Shown piece by piece: positions 16,810 through 23,868 of a stretch of DNA of 64,000 nucleotides. Under the pieces are notes generated by a model, which did no database searches, was not told the DNA's origin, and saw only the letters and a program-made list of their open reading frames with translations. Position numbers and translations under genes: made by a program. Source of the DNA: Pseudomonadota bacterium. Its GTDB lineage: Bacteria > Pseudomonadota > Gammaproteobacteria > Burkholderiales > Burkholderiaceae_C. The stretch covers positions 62,001-126,000 of the forward strand of contig JAIUOW010000016.1 of assembly GCA_020161775.1 (NCBI GenBank). Reading direction: 5' to 3'. How positions within the stretch are numbered: the stretch's first letter is position 1; every line of letters starts with the position of its first letter.

Positions 16810-17248
16810 GCCCGGCGCCGCCTGGAGTCCCGTCGGGATGCCAGTGGGCTCCCGGTTGTCTCATCTGCGAGCCTTCCCAGCTCTCATCGTAGGCCTTGAC
16901 GGCAGCGCGGATGCGCTCGTCGTTGTCCAGCAGCGGCAGCGCGCGCGGCGGCGCCTCGCACCACCATGCCTGGCGGTCGGAAATCGAATGCTTCTTGCCC
17001 TTGGAGCGGTACTGGATGCCCACGATCAGCATGCCCCGCTTGAACTTGGCCTCCACGACTTGGGCCCGCTCCATGGCCGGTAGCACGTCCACACCGGCAT
17101 CCGACAACAGGCGCACGTCGAACCCCTCGCGGTAGGTCACGTCCACCCGCTTGAGCACCAGCCAGCCGCACACGGGCTTGGCGATGCGAATCTGGTAATC
17201 GCTCAGTCGCTTGCCATCCTCATAGAGCCTCACGATGCTGACTTGCAC
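16799..17248 (-). CDS. Phage protein, unknown
   Basis: A 149-residue, basic, beta-rich protein (YRSKGKKHSISDRQAWWCEAPP) with a GTG start at 17248. It overlaps the plus-strand membrane gene by 11 bases at its end. Its start lies at the edge of the structured region 17265-17481. No family is recognised. Confidence 0.6.
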   Translation of the reverse strand: MQVSIVRLYEDGKRLSDYQIRIAKPVCGWLVLKRVDVTYREGFDVRLLSDAGVDVLPAMERAQVVEAKFKRGMLIVGIQYRSKGKKHSISDRQAWWCEAPPRALPLLDNDERIRAAVKAYDESWEGSQMRQPGAHWHPDGTPGGAGLSG

Positions 17249-17264
17249 TGTCCAAATATACAGT

Positions 17265-17481
17265 ATTTAGAAGGGGGGCTAAGCTGTTCTAGAATCCGCA
17301 TACGAACAGCCCCCTTCCGAAAGAAGGGATCACCTGCGAAAGCAGGCTGGGGCTGTTGGGGTGCCGACGCACCCCCTCCGTGTTTGACGCAGGCCTCGCG
17401 CTCTGGCGCGAAAGGAAACAAACACAGGAACGAACTCCGTTTCCGGCGTCGGCCGGTTCATCATGCCGCAACGGTTGCGGC
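17265..17481 (+). ncRNA. Candidate structured RNA with alternative stems
   Basis: Non-coding stretch packed with perfect stems: AAGGGG/CCCCTT plus GCTGTTC/GAACAGC (17271-17316); CCCTTC-CGAAA-GAAGGG (17312-17328); CCTGC-GAAA-GCAGG (17333-17346, a GNRA tetraloop); GGGGTGC-CGAC-GCACCCC (17358-17375); CGCGC-TCTG-GCGCG (17397-17410); GCCGCAAC-G-GTTGCGGC (17465-17481). AACAGCCCC (17305-17313) can pair either with the upstream GCTGTTC arm or with GGGGCTGTT at 17349-17357, closing a junction around two hairpins. This is switch-like. It could be a small RNA, the leader of the gene at 17500, or a packaging (cos) site. Confidence 0.55.
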
Positions 17482-17499
17482 GTGGTCACTGGAGTTCGC

Positions 17500-17637
17500 A
17501 TGCTGAAGATCACCGTCAAATGGGGCGCCTTTCGCCTGAACATCGACGCCACGGCCGTCATCGTGGTCATCGTGCTGGCCGCCCTCGTCCCTGACCTGGC
17601 TGAGCTGGTGGCGCTCGTGAAGTCCGCCGGCCGGTGA
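17500..17637 (+). CDS. 45-residue membrane peptide
   Basis: MLKITVKWGAF, then one hydrophobic segment (ATAVIVVIVLAALV) and a short tail. GGAG lies five bases before the ATG. It follows the structured RNA region, which may be its leader. Single-span micro-proteins like this occur in phage lysis and superinfection-exclusion regions, but the function is unknown. Confidence 0.55.
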   Translation: MLKITVKWGAFRLNIDATAVIVVIVLAALVPDLAELVALVKSAGR

Positions 17638-17696
17638 GCGCCTCCTCCACCCTGAATGTCCCAGCGGCATCGCGCCGGGACGCGGCACGCGCGCAC

Positions 17697-18056
17697 TCAG
17701 AACTTCGGGGGGCGCTTGTAGATCGTGCGGTAAAGCTCTCGCGCCTGAGCTGTCGAGGCCGCCCGCGAGTTGGCATCCAGTTTGTCGCAGTGCACGCGGA
17801 CGTTGCCAGCATCACCCATACCCACCTGCCTGCTGCCAGAGTGCAGCACCACGAGATACCAGGCGCAGCCCAGGATCGGGTTCATGGCCTGGCCGATGTA
17901 CGGCGTGTCCACATACCCGAACGCGAGATTCCGCTGGGCCTGATAGTCCCCCTTCAGGGCCAGCGCCTCCACGGGCTTGAAGTTCTTGGGATCCGTCTGA
18001 TCCAGCGCCCACGCGGAGCACGCGGCCAGCACCAGGATGGGAAGGAGTTTGCGCAT
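17697..18056 (-). CDS. Small predicted lipoprotein
   Basis: The 119-residue product has a signal peptide with a lipobox-like LAAC (MRKLLPILVLAAC), then a helical domain (VEALALKGDYQAQRNLAFGY) resembling one Sel1/TPR-like unit. The start at 18056 is chosen because it begins the signal peptide. It is the last gene of the long leftward early operon. Function unknown. Confidence 0.6.
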   Translation of the reverse strand: MRKLLPILVLAACSAWALDQTDPKNFKPVEALALKGDYQAQRNLAFGYVDTPYIGQAMNPILGCAWYLVVLHSGSRQVGMGDAGNVRVHCDKLDANSRAASTAQARELYRTIYKRPPKF

Positions 18057-18107
18057 GGCATCACTATAGCCCGCGCGGCGCGCCTGACGCGTCACCGTCA
18101 GCAGGCC

Positions 18108-18482
18108 TCAGCTTCCATAGTCCACCGCCACGATCCGCCGGCCCAGGCTGCCCACGGAGCACCGCTTGCGCTCGACCGGCAACAGCATGGAGGCGCGCTC
18201 GCCGTACAGCGCGTCCCACAGCTCCTGGAGCACATCCCACTCAATGTCATTCAGCGGCTCCACGCGCGGCATCACCACCAGCCAGCCGCCGGGCACCGAG
18301 AACAGCACCGGACACAGCCGCTCGCTGACGCCCGACCACTGCCACTCCTGCATGTTGGCCAGCAGGCCGTGGAGGAACAGCCGCCAGCTCGTCACGCGCG
18401 GGATCTTGACCGCCAGGCCGCCGATCAGCAGCACGTGGCGGGTTGCGCCCGAGCGCAGCGCCATATCACCAGGTAGCTGCAT
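18108..18482 (-). CDS. Compact protein kinase-like protein
   Basis: A 124-residue protein with features that line up with a very short kinase fold: LAVKIP with Lys26 (VAIK-like), a hinge-like WLVVMPRVEPL (68-77) and IVAVDYG with Asp121 (DFG-like). No HRD catalytic loop or glycine loop is seen, so it may be inactive or a fold relic. Similar small proteins occur in other betaproteobacterial phages. It overlaps the upstream gene by 17 bases and shares an operon with a PP2A-like phosphatase. Kinase relationship is an inference from motifs. Confidence 0.5.
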   Translation of the reverse strand: MQLPGDMALRSGATRHVLLIGGLAVKIPRVTSWRLFLHGLLANMQEWQWSGVSERLCPVLFSVPGGWLVVMPRVEPLNDIEWDVLQELWDALYGERASMLLPVERKRCSVGSLGRRIVAVDYGS

Positions 18483-18843
18483 CGAAGCGCCCTTGTTCCA
18501 CGTGAAAAGTCCCAGCGGGATACAGCCGGGATGCCGACAGGGCGCGGGCAATGCCGGCCTGTTCCGTTTGCAGCATGGCGGGCTCATTGACGAGGGGCGT
18601 GAAGACCACCCAGGGCGGCACAGGGTGCATCACCTGCCGCTCCCATTGTGTGGGCAGCACCAGCGTGGCGCCCTTGTTCGGGTCGAAGCCCTGGGCCCGC
18701 ATCGTCACGGCGGCGCGCTCCCAGTACGCATCGGATTGGCTGGTGAACGCGGCCACGGCTCGCTCAATCGCTTCAATAGTCATGCTCGGCTGAGCCGGTC
18801 CCGTGGTCGCTGTTCCATATGCGCTAGTGAGGTTATGCAGCAT
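18466..18843 (-). CDS. Phage protein, unknown
   Basis: A 125-residue helical protein (IEAIERAVAAFTSQSDAYWE). Overlaps both neighbours in the leftward operon. No family is recognised. Confidence 0.6.
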   Translation of the reverse strand: MLHNLTSAYGTATTGPAQPSMTIEAIERAVAAFTSQSDAYWERAAVTMRAQGFDPNKGATLVLPTQWERQVMHPVPPWVVFTPLVNEPAMLQTEQAGIARALSASRLYPAGTFHVEQGRFDAATW

Positions 18844-19162
18844 GATTGCCCTCCGCGCGCAGCGGCGAGCCCTGCAGGCCGAAGCTGTCCAGCAACTTCA
18901 GGGCGTTCGCGCGCACGCTCTCGCTCTTGCGATACGCACAGAGCATGCGGATCATCATCGCCAGGCTTTGCTCGCGCAGGGAAGGCTCGCGCGGCGCGGC
19001 CTCCTCCAGCAGCACGAAAGTCAGGAAGAGCTGCTCGGCATCATTCAGGACGATGCTTCCATCTGGAAGTAAGGTGCCACCGGCTTCACGCACAGCAGCC
19101 ATGACATCCTCGACAGAAAGGGGCTTGCGCGGCAGTTCGGGGGTGGGCACGGTATCGGTCAT
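18833..19162 (-). CDS. Phage protein, unknown
   Basis: A 109-residue helical protein (LSVEDVMAAVREAGGTLLPD ... AEQLFLTFVLLEEAAPRE). Start and stop overlap its neighbours (ATGA at the start), so it is translated with them. No family is recognised. Confidence 0.6.
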   Translation of the reverse strand: MTDTVPTPELPRKPLSVEDVMAAVREAGGTLLPDGSIVLNDAEQLFLTFVLLEEAAPREPSLREQSLAMMIRMLCAYRKSESVRANALKLLDSFGLQGSPLRAEGNHAA

Positions 19163-19761
19163 TGGGTCTCCTGCGCGGGTGCTTTGACCAGCGCGTACAG
19201 TTGGTTTCGGTGTTCATCCACGTCGCCGGTGGCGCGCACGCGGTTGGCCTTCACCAGGGCGGCCACCACGCTGCGCGGCGTCTGTGAGGCCATGCCGTTC
19301 TTGTGGACCAGCAGCAGGCGCTGGGTCTCGCGCGAGACCTTGAGCACGCCGCCAGCGTTCATGCTGGCCAGCAGCTCCTGCTGCGCAGCGCTGAGCTTCA
19401 CGGCTTTTGGCACCCGCTCCATGCGTCCTGTTGGGATGCTGACGGGGGCCAACTGGGATGCCGCCGCGCCAGCGCGCACCGCCTCTTCGATCAGCGGCGT
19501 CGTGTCCACCTTCGGCGCGCGCTCGCCGGGCACGCCTGCCAGGTGGCGGAAGTCGAGTTTGGTGAGCGACACCTCTGTGGGGAACGGCCAGGCCGGTACC
19601 TGGGGCGTGACCCGCAGCTCAATGCGCAACACGCCGCGCGCGCCGCAGGTGAACTTGAGGAAGGAATACCGCCAGCCGTCGTGCTTGCCACCCACCACCA
19701 CGCCAAACGTGGACAGCATGGTGGTGCGCCGGGGTGACCCCTTCATGCGGAAGCCGCTCAT
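19159..19761 (-). CDS. Phage protein, unknown
   Basis: A 200-residue protein with a beta-rich N-terminal half (RRTTMLSTFGVVVGGKHDGW) and a helical C-terminal half that looks like a winged-helix (AAQQELLASMNAGGVLKVSR ... VVAALVKANRVRATG). The ATG at 19761 overlaps the upstream stop and is preferred over one at 19782. A DNA-binding role is possible. Confidence 0.6.
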   Translation of the reverse strand: MSGFRMKGSPRRTTMLSTFGVVVGGKHDGWRYSFLKFTCGARGVLRIELRVTPQVPAWPFPTEVSLTKLDFRHLAGVPGERAPKVDTTPLIEEAVRAGAAASQLAPVSIPTGRMERVPKAVKLSAAQQELLASMNAGGVLKVSRETQRLLLVHKNGMASQTPRSVVAALVKANRVRATGDVDEHRNQLYALVKAPAQETQ

Positions 19762-20081
19762 TGGGGCACCCGATGGACCCATACCTCAGAGCCGGTCTCA
19801 GGGTCTTTGTGCACCAGCTCCGGGCAGCACCAGCATTCCTGCGTGAAGGTGTGCTCGCGCGGCGGCGGCCGGGGCGACATGCGGCCGGCGTACAGCCCCT
19901 CGCCGTGGGCGTGCTTGATGAAATTGATCAGGCGCTGCTCTCCATCGGGCAAGTCCATCATGGCGCGCACCGCGCCGCGCAGGTCGAAGCTGGCGGCCCA
20001 GGTGGTGGCCATCGCATCCAGCGCAGCCATGGCGCGGTCTATCTGGGCCTGCTCTTCTGCGGTCAGCTTGAGATCCGGCAT
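19758..20081 (-). CDS. Phage protein, unknown
   Basis: A 107-residue protein, helical at first (LTAEEQAQIDRAMAALDAMA), ending with a QECWCCPELVHKD segment that may bind metal. Part of the leftward operon. No family is recognised. Confidence 0.6.
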   Translation of the reverse strand: MPDLKLTAEEQAQIDRAMAALDAMATTWAASFDLRGAVRAMMDLPDGEQRLINFIKHAHGEGLYAGRMSPRPPPREHTFTQECWCCPELVHKDPETGSEVWVHRVPQ

Positions 20082-20084
20082 GAG

Positions 20085-20834
20085 TCAGGCCTCCCAACTC
20101 AGGGTCGCGCCCGAGGCCACGTCCGCCGGCCGTAGCGTGTGCGCGTCCAGCAACGTGAAGTGCCCGGTGCTCCAGCCGCCGGTGTCGATGAAGATCACGT
20201 TGTCCAGGGAGGTGACGCGCTCCACCTCCTCGTGGCCCACGACGACCGCGCGCACACCCTCCACCGGACCGTCAAACATGCGCTTGTACCGGTCGCGACT
20301 CCAGCAGCAAGCCGCCGTGGTGGGCGCGATCACCAGCCGCCCGGCCGCCCCCCGGCGGGCATCCTCTTCAGCCAGGCGCTGCTTGAGCAGGCTCCAGCTC
20401 GGCGCCGGACAGTCCGCGTGCAGCAGGCCCACCAGCCCGTGCTCGGTCTCCAGTTCGATCCCGATGGGCAGCTTCTCGAACACGGCCGCGCGCTCACCCC
20501 AGCGCAGTGGGTCGTCTTGAATGTTCCAGGATCCGCTGAAACCACGGCGGTAGTGCTCGCGATCCATCTGGCCGGCCGCCCAGGCGATGGCGGCCTCCTC
20601 GTGATTGCCCCGGATCGCGTGGAACCACGGCTGGCGCAACCAGGTCAGCGCCAGGTGCGACTCGGGGCCCCGGTCCACCAGGTCACCAACGCTGAACAGC
20701 CGGTCCTTGAACCCGTCGAAGCCCACGGCCACCAGCGCAGCATGCAGGCGCGAGAAGTGACCATGGATGTCCCCGACAATCAAGTCACGGCCGCCCGTGG
20801 CGTTCCGGCCGAAGTGCCCTATGGTGTTGTTCAC
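20085..20834 (-). CDS. PP2A/lambda-type metallophosphatase
   Basis: The 249-residue enzyme has the phosphoesterase motifs GDIHG (21-25), GDLVDRG (50-56), GNHE (76-79) and later GHEEVERV and DTGGW for the remaining metal ligands. Family members (lambda phosphatase, PrpA/PrpB) remove phosphate from Ser/Thr/His/Tyr of proteins with Mn2+. The GTG start overlaps the upstream stop. It shares the operon with the kinase-like protein at 18108-18482. Confidence 0.88.
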   Translation of the reverse strand: MNNTIGHFGRNATGGRDLIVGDIHGHFSRLHAALVAVGFDGFKDRLFSVGDLVDRGPESHLALTWLRQPWFHAIRGNHEEAAIAWAAGQMDREHYRRGFSGSWNIQDDPLRWGERAAVFEKLPIGIELETEHGLVGLLHADCPAPSWSLLKQRLAEEDARRGAAGRLVIAPTTAACCWSRDRYKRMFDGPVEGVRAVVVGHEEVERVTSLDNVIFIDTGGWSTGHFTLLDAHTLRPADVASGATLSWEA

Positions 20835-21163
20835 GGCTTTCCGCGAAGGGCCAGCACTTGGCTCACCAGCGCCCCGACAACGGCCTTGAAGGCATCGCGC
20901 TCAGACTGGGGGCGTCCCTTCCACTTGTTGTAGCCCTTGATGCGAGCGTCCATTTCCCAGTACGCAGCCTCAGCGAGATCGTCCTCGCCGCTCACCTTCA
21001 CCTTGGCCGATCCGCTGAATCCGGCGGTCTCGCGCAGCGACCGAATTTCGGCCACCGCCCCGGCATGGCCCTGGACGCCCAATTCATTGAAGATGTCTCG
21101 CAGTTGGGCTTCCGGCGTTGCCAGTTGGCCGGCGTCGGTTTCGGAATGGTTGGTGTTCGACAT
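20831..21163 (-). CDS. Phage protein, unknown
   Basis: A 110-residue protein (MSNTNHSETDAGQLATPEAQ, then AEAAYWEMDARIKGYNKWKGR). The ATG at 21163 follows a GGACT site. It sits between the helicase and phosphatase genes. No family is recognised. Confidence 0.6.
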   Translation of the reverse strand: MSNTNHSETDAGQLATPEAQLRDIFNELGVQGHAGAVAEIRSLRETAGFSGSAKVKVSGEDDLAEAAYWEMDARIKGYNKWKGRPQSERDAFKAVVGALVSQVLALRGKP

Positions 21164-21174
21164 CAATAGTCCTT

Positions 21175-22953
21175 TCAGGCGATCAACGCCAGTTGTGCCG
21201 GCGCAGCGTCCGGCGATTGCGGGGTTTCATTCAGTGCGCCCTCGTCCAGTGAGATGCACGTCATTGCGGGGTCATCAAGCAGCTTGTGTTGCTTGCGGTC
21301 GAGGAACTGTTTCGCCAGGGCTTTGACGCGCGAGTAGTCGGCTGTCACGGCCTCGAACTCCCGGCCCGGGTCCACGATGCCGCTGGACTGCGACGCCTTG
21401 AGCCCCAACAGCGCGACCATGGGCGGGTCGCTTCCGTCGTCGCTGTTCAGGTAGATCGCGGTGACCTGCTCGGTCTGACCCTCCCGGTCCAGGCGCCCGA
21501 TGAACTGCTCGTGCACCTTGGGCGACCAATCCAGCTCGCCGAAGACGGCCGTCGAGCAAACCCGCTGCAGATCGTCCAGACCGGCGCCTGAGCGCAGGGA
21601 CATGAGCATGATCTTGCTGGTGCCGTCCATGAAGGCGGCCTTCGCGGCGACCTTCTGCTTGGGGGACTCGCTGCCCGTGTAGAGCACCGGGTTGAACTCG
21701 GCCAGCTCCTTGAGCCAGATGTCGTAGACCTCGCGGTGCCAGCCAGCCATGAGGATGCGCTCGCCGCCCTCCAGCAGCACACGCACGAAGGACGCCACGT
21801 GGCGGGCCTTGCCGACGCCTGTAGCGTGGCGCACGCGCATATCCAACTCACGCGCGGCCTGCCCGCGCTCCACGAAGCTGCCTTGCGTGGTGGCCAGCGC
21901 CAGCTTGCGCGCCAGGACCTCAATGTTGGCCATGGCCTCGGGGTCACTCTCGACCCGCTCGACCAGCGGGTTGACCGCCGGCATTTGCTGGCCCACGTCG
22001 CGCTTGGTACGGCGCAGGAACACGTGCTGCTCCCGCAGATAAGTCCCCAGCGCCTCGGGGTCTGTGACGCCCCACTTCCCATTCCCCAAGGCCGAGCACC
22101 ACTCGCGGTGGAACTCCTCCGACTTGCCAAGCACATCCGGATCAATGCACTGCATGATGTTCCAGATCTCGCCGCCGTAGTTGTAGATCGGCGTGGCGGA
22201 CAGGCCCAGCCGGTACTCCACGTTGTCGCTCAGCACCCGGGCTGCGTTGCCTTTGTCGCTGGCAGTCCCGGTGCGCAGCTCCTGCACCTCGTCATAGGTG
22301 ACGGACTTGAAACCTGCGCGCTGGAAGACATCGACCCAGCCGATGAGCTGCGTGTACTTGAAGATCAGCACGTCCGCCGAATCGGGCAGGCTGTATGCCT
22401 TGCGGCTCTTGACCTCGTGCATGCGCAGCGTGGTGAACGCTTCCAGCTTTTCGCGCCACTGCTCGGGAAGATGCGTCTGGACCACGATCACGGCCGGGCG
22501 CGCCTCAACAAGGAGGGCAAAGCCACCGGCCGTGTACGTTTTGCCCAATCCGATGTCGTCCCCCAGGAGGAGCCCCCGTCGACGCCGCAGCACCTCGATA
22601 GCCTGCGCCTGATAAGGCCTGAGCACCTGCCCGTCCCGAAGCCCGGTGTAGGCCGGCGGCACGTAGCCGGGGCTCAGAATGCGCTCCATCTCGGCCAGGG
22701 TCTGCTCGTAGGCTTCGCGCCCGGCGCGCAGGATCTGCGCCTGGCCCTCGGGCATCTCCATGGGGTAGCGCGAGCAGAACCAGTCCAGGTCGGCCGCCGT
22801 TGGCTGGTCGGCTGGAAAGGCAAAGCTGCCTGTCTGGTGCTTCGGGATGCGCGGGAAGAGCTGCTTGAGCTTGATGGCGACGTGTGGCTCGACACCCTCC
22901 ATCAGCCAATGCGTGCTGCCCAGGCGCAGCCTGCCGTAGGTGCGAAACGCCAT
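21175..22953 (-). CDS. SNF2-type DEAD/DEAH helicase
   Basis: The 592-residue protein is a superfamily 2 ATPase: motif I GDDIGLGKTYTA, motif II TYDEVQEL (DEVQ), motif III GLSATPIYNYGGE, and C-terminal helicase motifs LMSLRSGAGLDDLQ and FIGRLDREGQTEQV. The preceding ~100 residues are unclassified. The ATG at 22953 overlaps the stop of the upstream nuclease gene. Such helicases pair with VRR-type nucleases in phage early operons, probably for replication or recombination. Confidence 0.88.
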   Translation of the reverse strand: MAFRTYGRLRLGSTHWLMEGVEPHVAIKLKQLFPRIPKHQTGSFAFPADQPTAADLDWFCSRYPMEMPEGQAQILRAGREAYEQTLAEMERILSPGYVPPAYTGLRDGQVLRPYQAQAIEVLRRRRGLLLGDDIGLGKTYTAGGFALLVEARPAVIVVQTHLPEQWREKLEAFTTLRMHEVKSRKAYSLPDSADVLIFKYTQLIGWVDVFQRAGFKSVTYDEVQELRTGTASDKGNAARVLSDNVEYRLGLSATPIYNYGGEIWNIMQCIDPDVLGKSEEFHREWCSALGNGKWGVTDPEALGTYLREQHVFLRRTKRDVGQQMPAVNPLVERVESDPEAMANIEVLARKLALATTQGSFVERGQAARELDMRVRHATGVGKARHVASFVRVLLEGGERILMAGWHREVYDIWLKELAEFNPVLYTGSESPKQKVAAKAAFMDGTSKIMLMSLRSGAGLDDLQRVCSTAVFGELDWSPKVHEQFIGRLDREGQTEQVTAIYLNSDDGSDPPMVALLGLKASQSSGIVDPGREFEAVTADYSRVKALAKQFLDRKQHKLLDDPAMTCISLDEGALNETPQSPDAAPAQLALIA

Positions 22954-23327
22954 CACAGCCACCCCCGGCTCAGGCTCGCCATGGTCGCGGGCTTGTTGAG
23001 GATGTCGCCGGGCAACCCCATCGCGACGCCGGTCACCAGGAGCAGCCGGGTCACGCGGTCGTGCTCCGCGTAACGCTTCAACTGGCGGTAGATGTCCATC
23101 TTGCCGCCCTTGATCTTCAGTTCCACGGCCAGCCCGCCGATCATGAAGTCGGGTATGTCCTTGCCAGACAGGCGGCACTCGCGCTCGTGCTCGATGCCGG
23201 CGGCCTTCAGCAGCTCCGCCAGCGCCGCCTGGGTGGCTTTCTCGTTCGAGAGGGGCAAGCGATTGCGCTCGACGATCTCAACGATGCGCGCGGCCGTGGC
23301 CTGGGCCGCCGGGTCCGACACCAACAT
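22953..23327 (-). CDS. PD-(D/E)xK (VRR-NUC-like) nuclease
   Basis: The 124-residue protein has the restriction-like core IPDFMIGGLAVELKIKGGK: Asp, then Glu-x-Lys on the next strand, followed by the QLKRYAEHD helix. This matches small VRR-NUC phage nucleases. AGAAAGG precedes the ATG at 23327. It is translationally coupled to the helicase, suggesting the pair acts on branched or broken DNA. Confidence 0.75.
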   Translation of the reverse strand: MLVSDPAAQATAARIVEIVERNRLPLSNEKATQAALAELLKAAGIEHERECRLSGKDIPDFMIGGLAVELKIKGGKMDIYRQLKRYAEHDRVTRLLLVTGVAMGLPGDILNKPATMASLSRGWL

Positions 23328-23351
23328 AATGTGACCTTTCTGGAGGTGTGA

Positions 23352-23627
23352 ATGACCGCAGTCAATATTTCTGAGGCGCGCACGGCGCCGGTGCGGGTGG
23401 GTGATGGCGTGATGTTCCTGGGCACGGCCGGCGACGCGCAGCAGACTTTCCTGATTTCCCGTGAGGCGCTCGAAGACCTCGCGCGGGCGCGCGAACACGT
23501 CGCTGACCTGATGCCCGTGTTCGACCAGCACCGCGACCACATCGCTGCTTGCGCGGCAAAGGCGATGGGCCACGCGCCCAACGCACAGGGCTGTATCGTC
23601 TTGAACTCGCGCTTTGTAGGGGGCTGA
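23352..23627 (+). CDS. Phage protein, unknown (plus-strand island)
   Basis: A 91-residue protein (VGDGVMFLGTAGDAQQTFLI ... EALEDLARAREHVADL). TGGAGG precedes the ATG, only 24 bases from the divergent nuclease start. With the next gene it forms a two-gene island against the direction of the operon. No family is recognised. Confidence 0.6.
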   Translation: MTAVNISEARTAPVRVGDGVMFLGTAGDAQQTFLISREALEDLARAREHVADLMPVFDQHRDHIAACAAKAMGHAPNAQGCIVLNSRFVGG

Positions 23628-23864
23628 ATGGCGCGTGAGCTGCATACCGCCGAAGAAATCCGCGCCGAAGTTGAACGGCTGCTGAACGGGCGCCGCAAAG
23701 TACCCATTGCCGTGCCGCTGCCGACGAAGCTGGCGATGCAGTCCGACCCCTTCGACGACCGGGGCGCGAACTGGATGATCCCCAGCGCGCCGGGTTTCGC
23801 CGCTGACCCCGAGGCGGTGAAAGCGGCCATCGTCGCGGTCAAAGAAAAGTGGGACATGGCTTGA
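23628..23864 (+). CDS. Phage protein, unknown (plus-strand island)
   Basis: A 78-residue protein (ELHTAEEIRAEVERLLNGRR). Starts directly after the previous stop and converges with the intein-bearing methyltransferase, four bases away. No family is recognised. Confidence 0.6.
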   Translation: MARELHTAEEIRAEVERLLNGRRKVPIAVPLPTKLAMQSDPFDDRGANWMIPSAPGFAADPEAVKAAIVAVKEKWDMA

Positions 23865-23868
23865 CACG

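Noticed and set aside
17243..17506. A plus-strand frame of 87 codons over the structured region
   Set aside because: It reads through several perfect hairpins and has a Cys/Arg-rich sequence without family features; non-coding is more likely.
16444..17637. A holin/endolysin lysis cassette
   Set aside because: Two single-span membrane proteins are present but no lysozyme, amidase or spanin is seen next to them.
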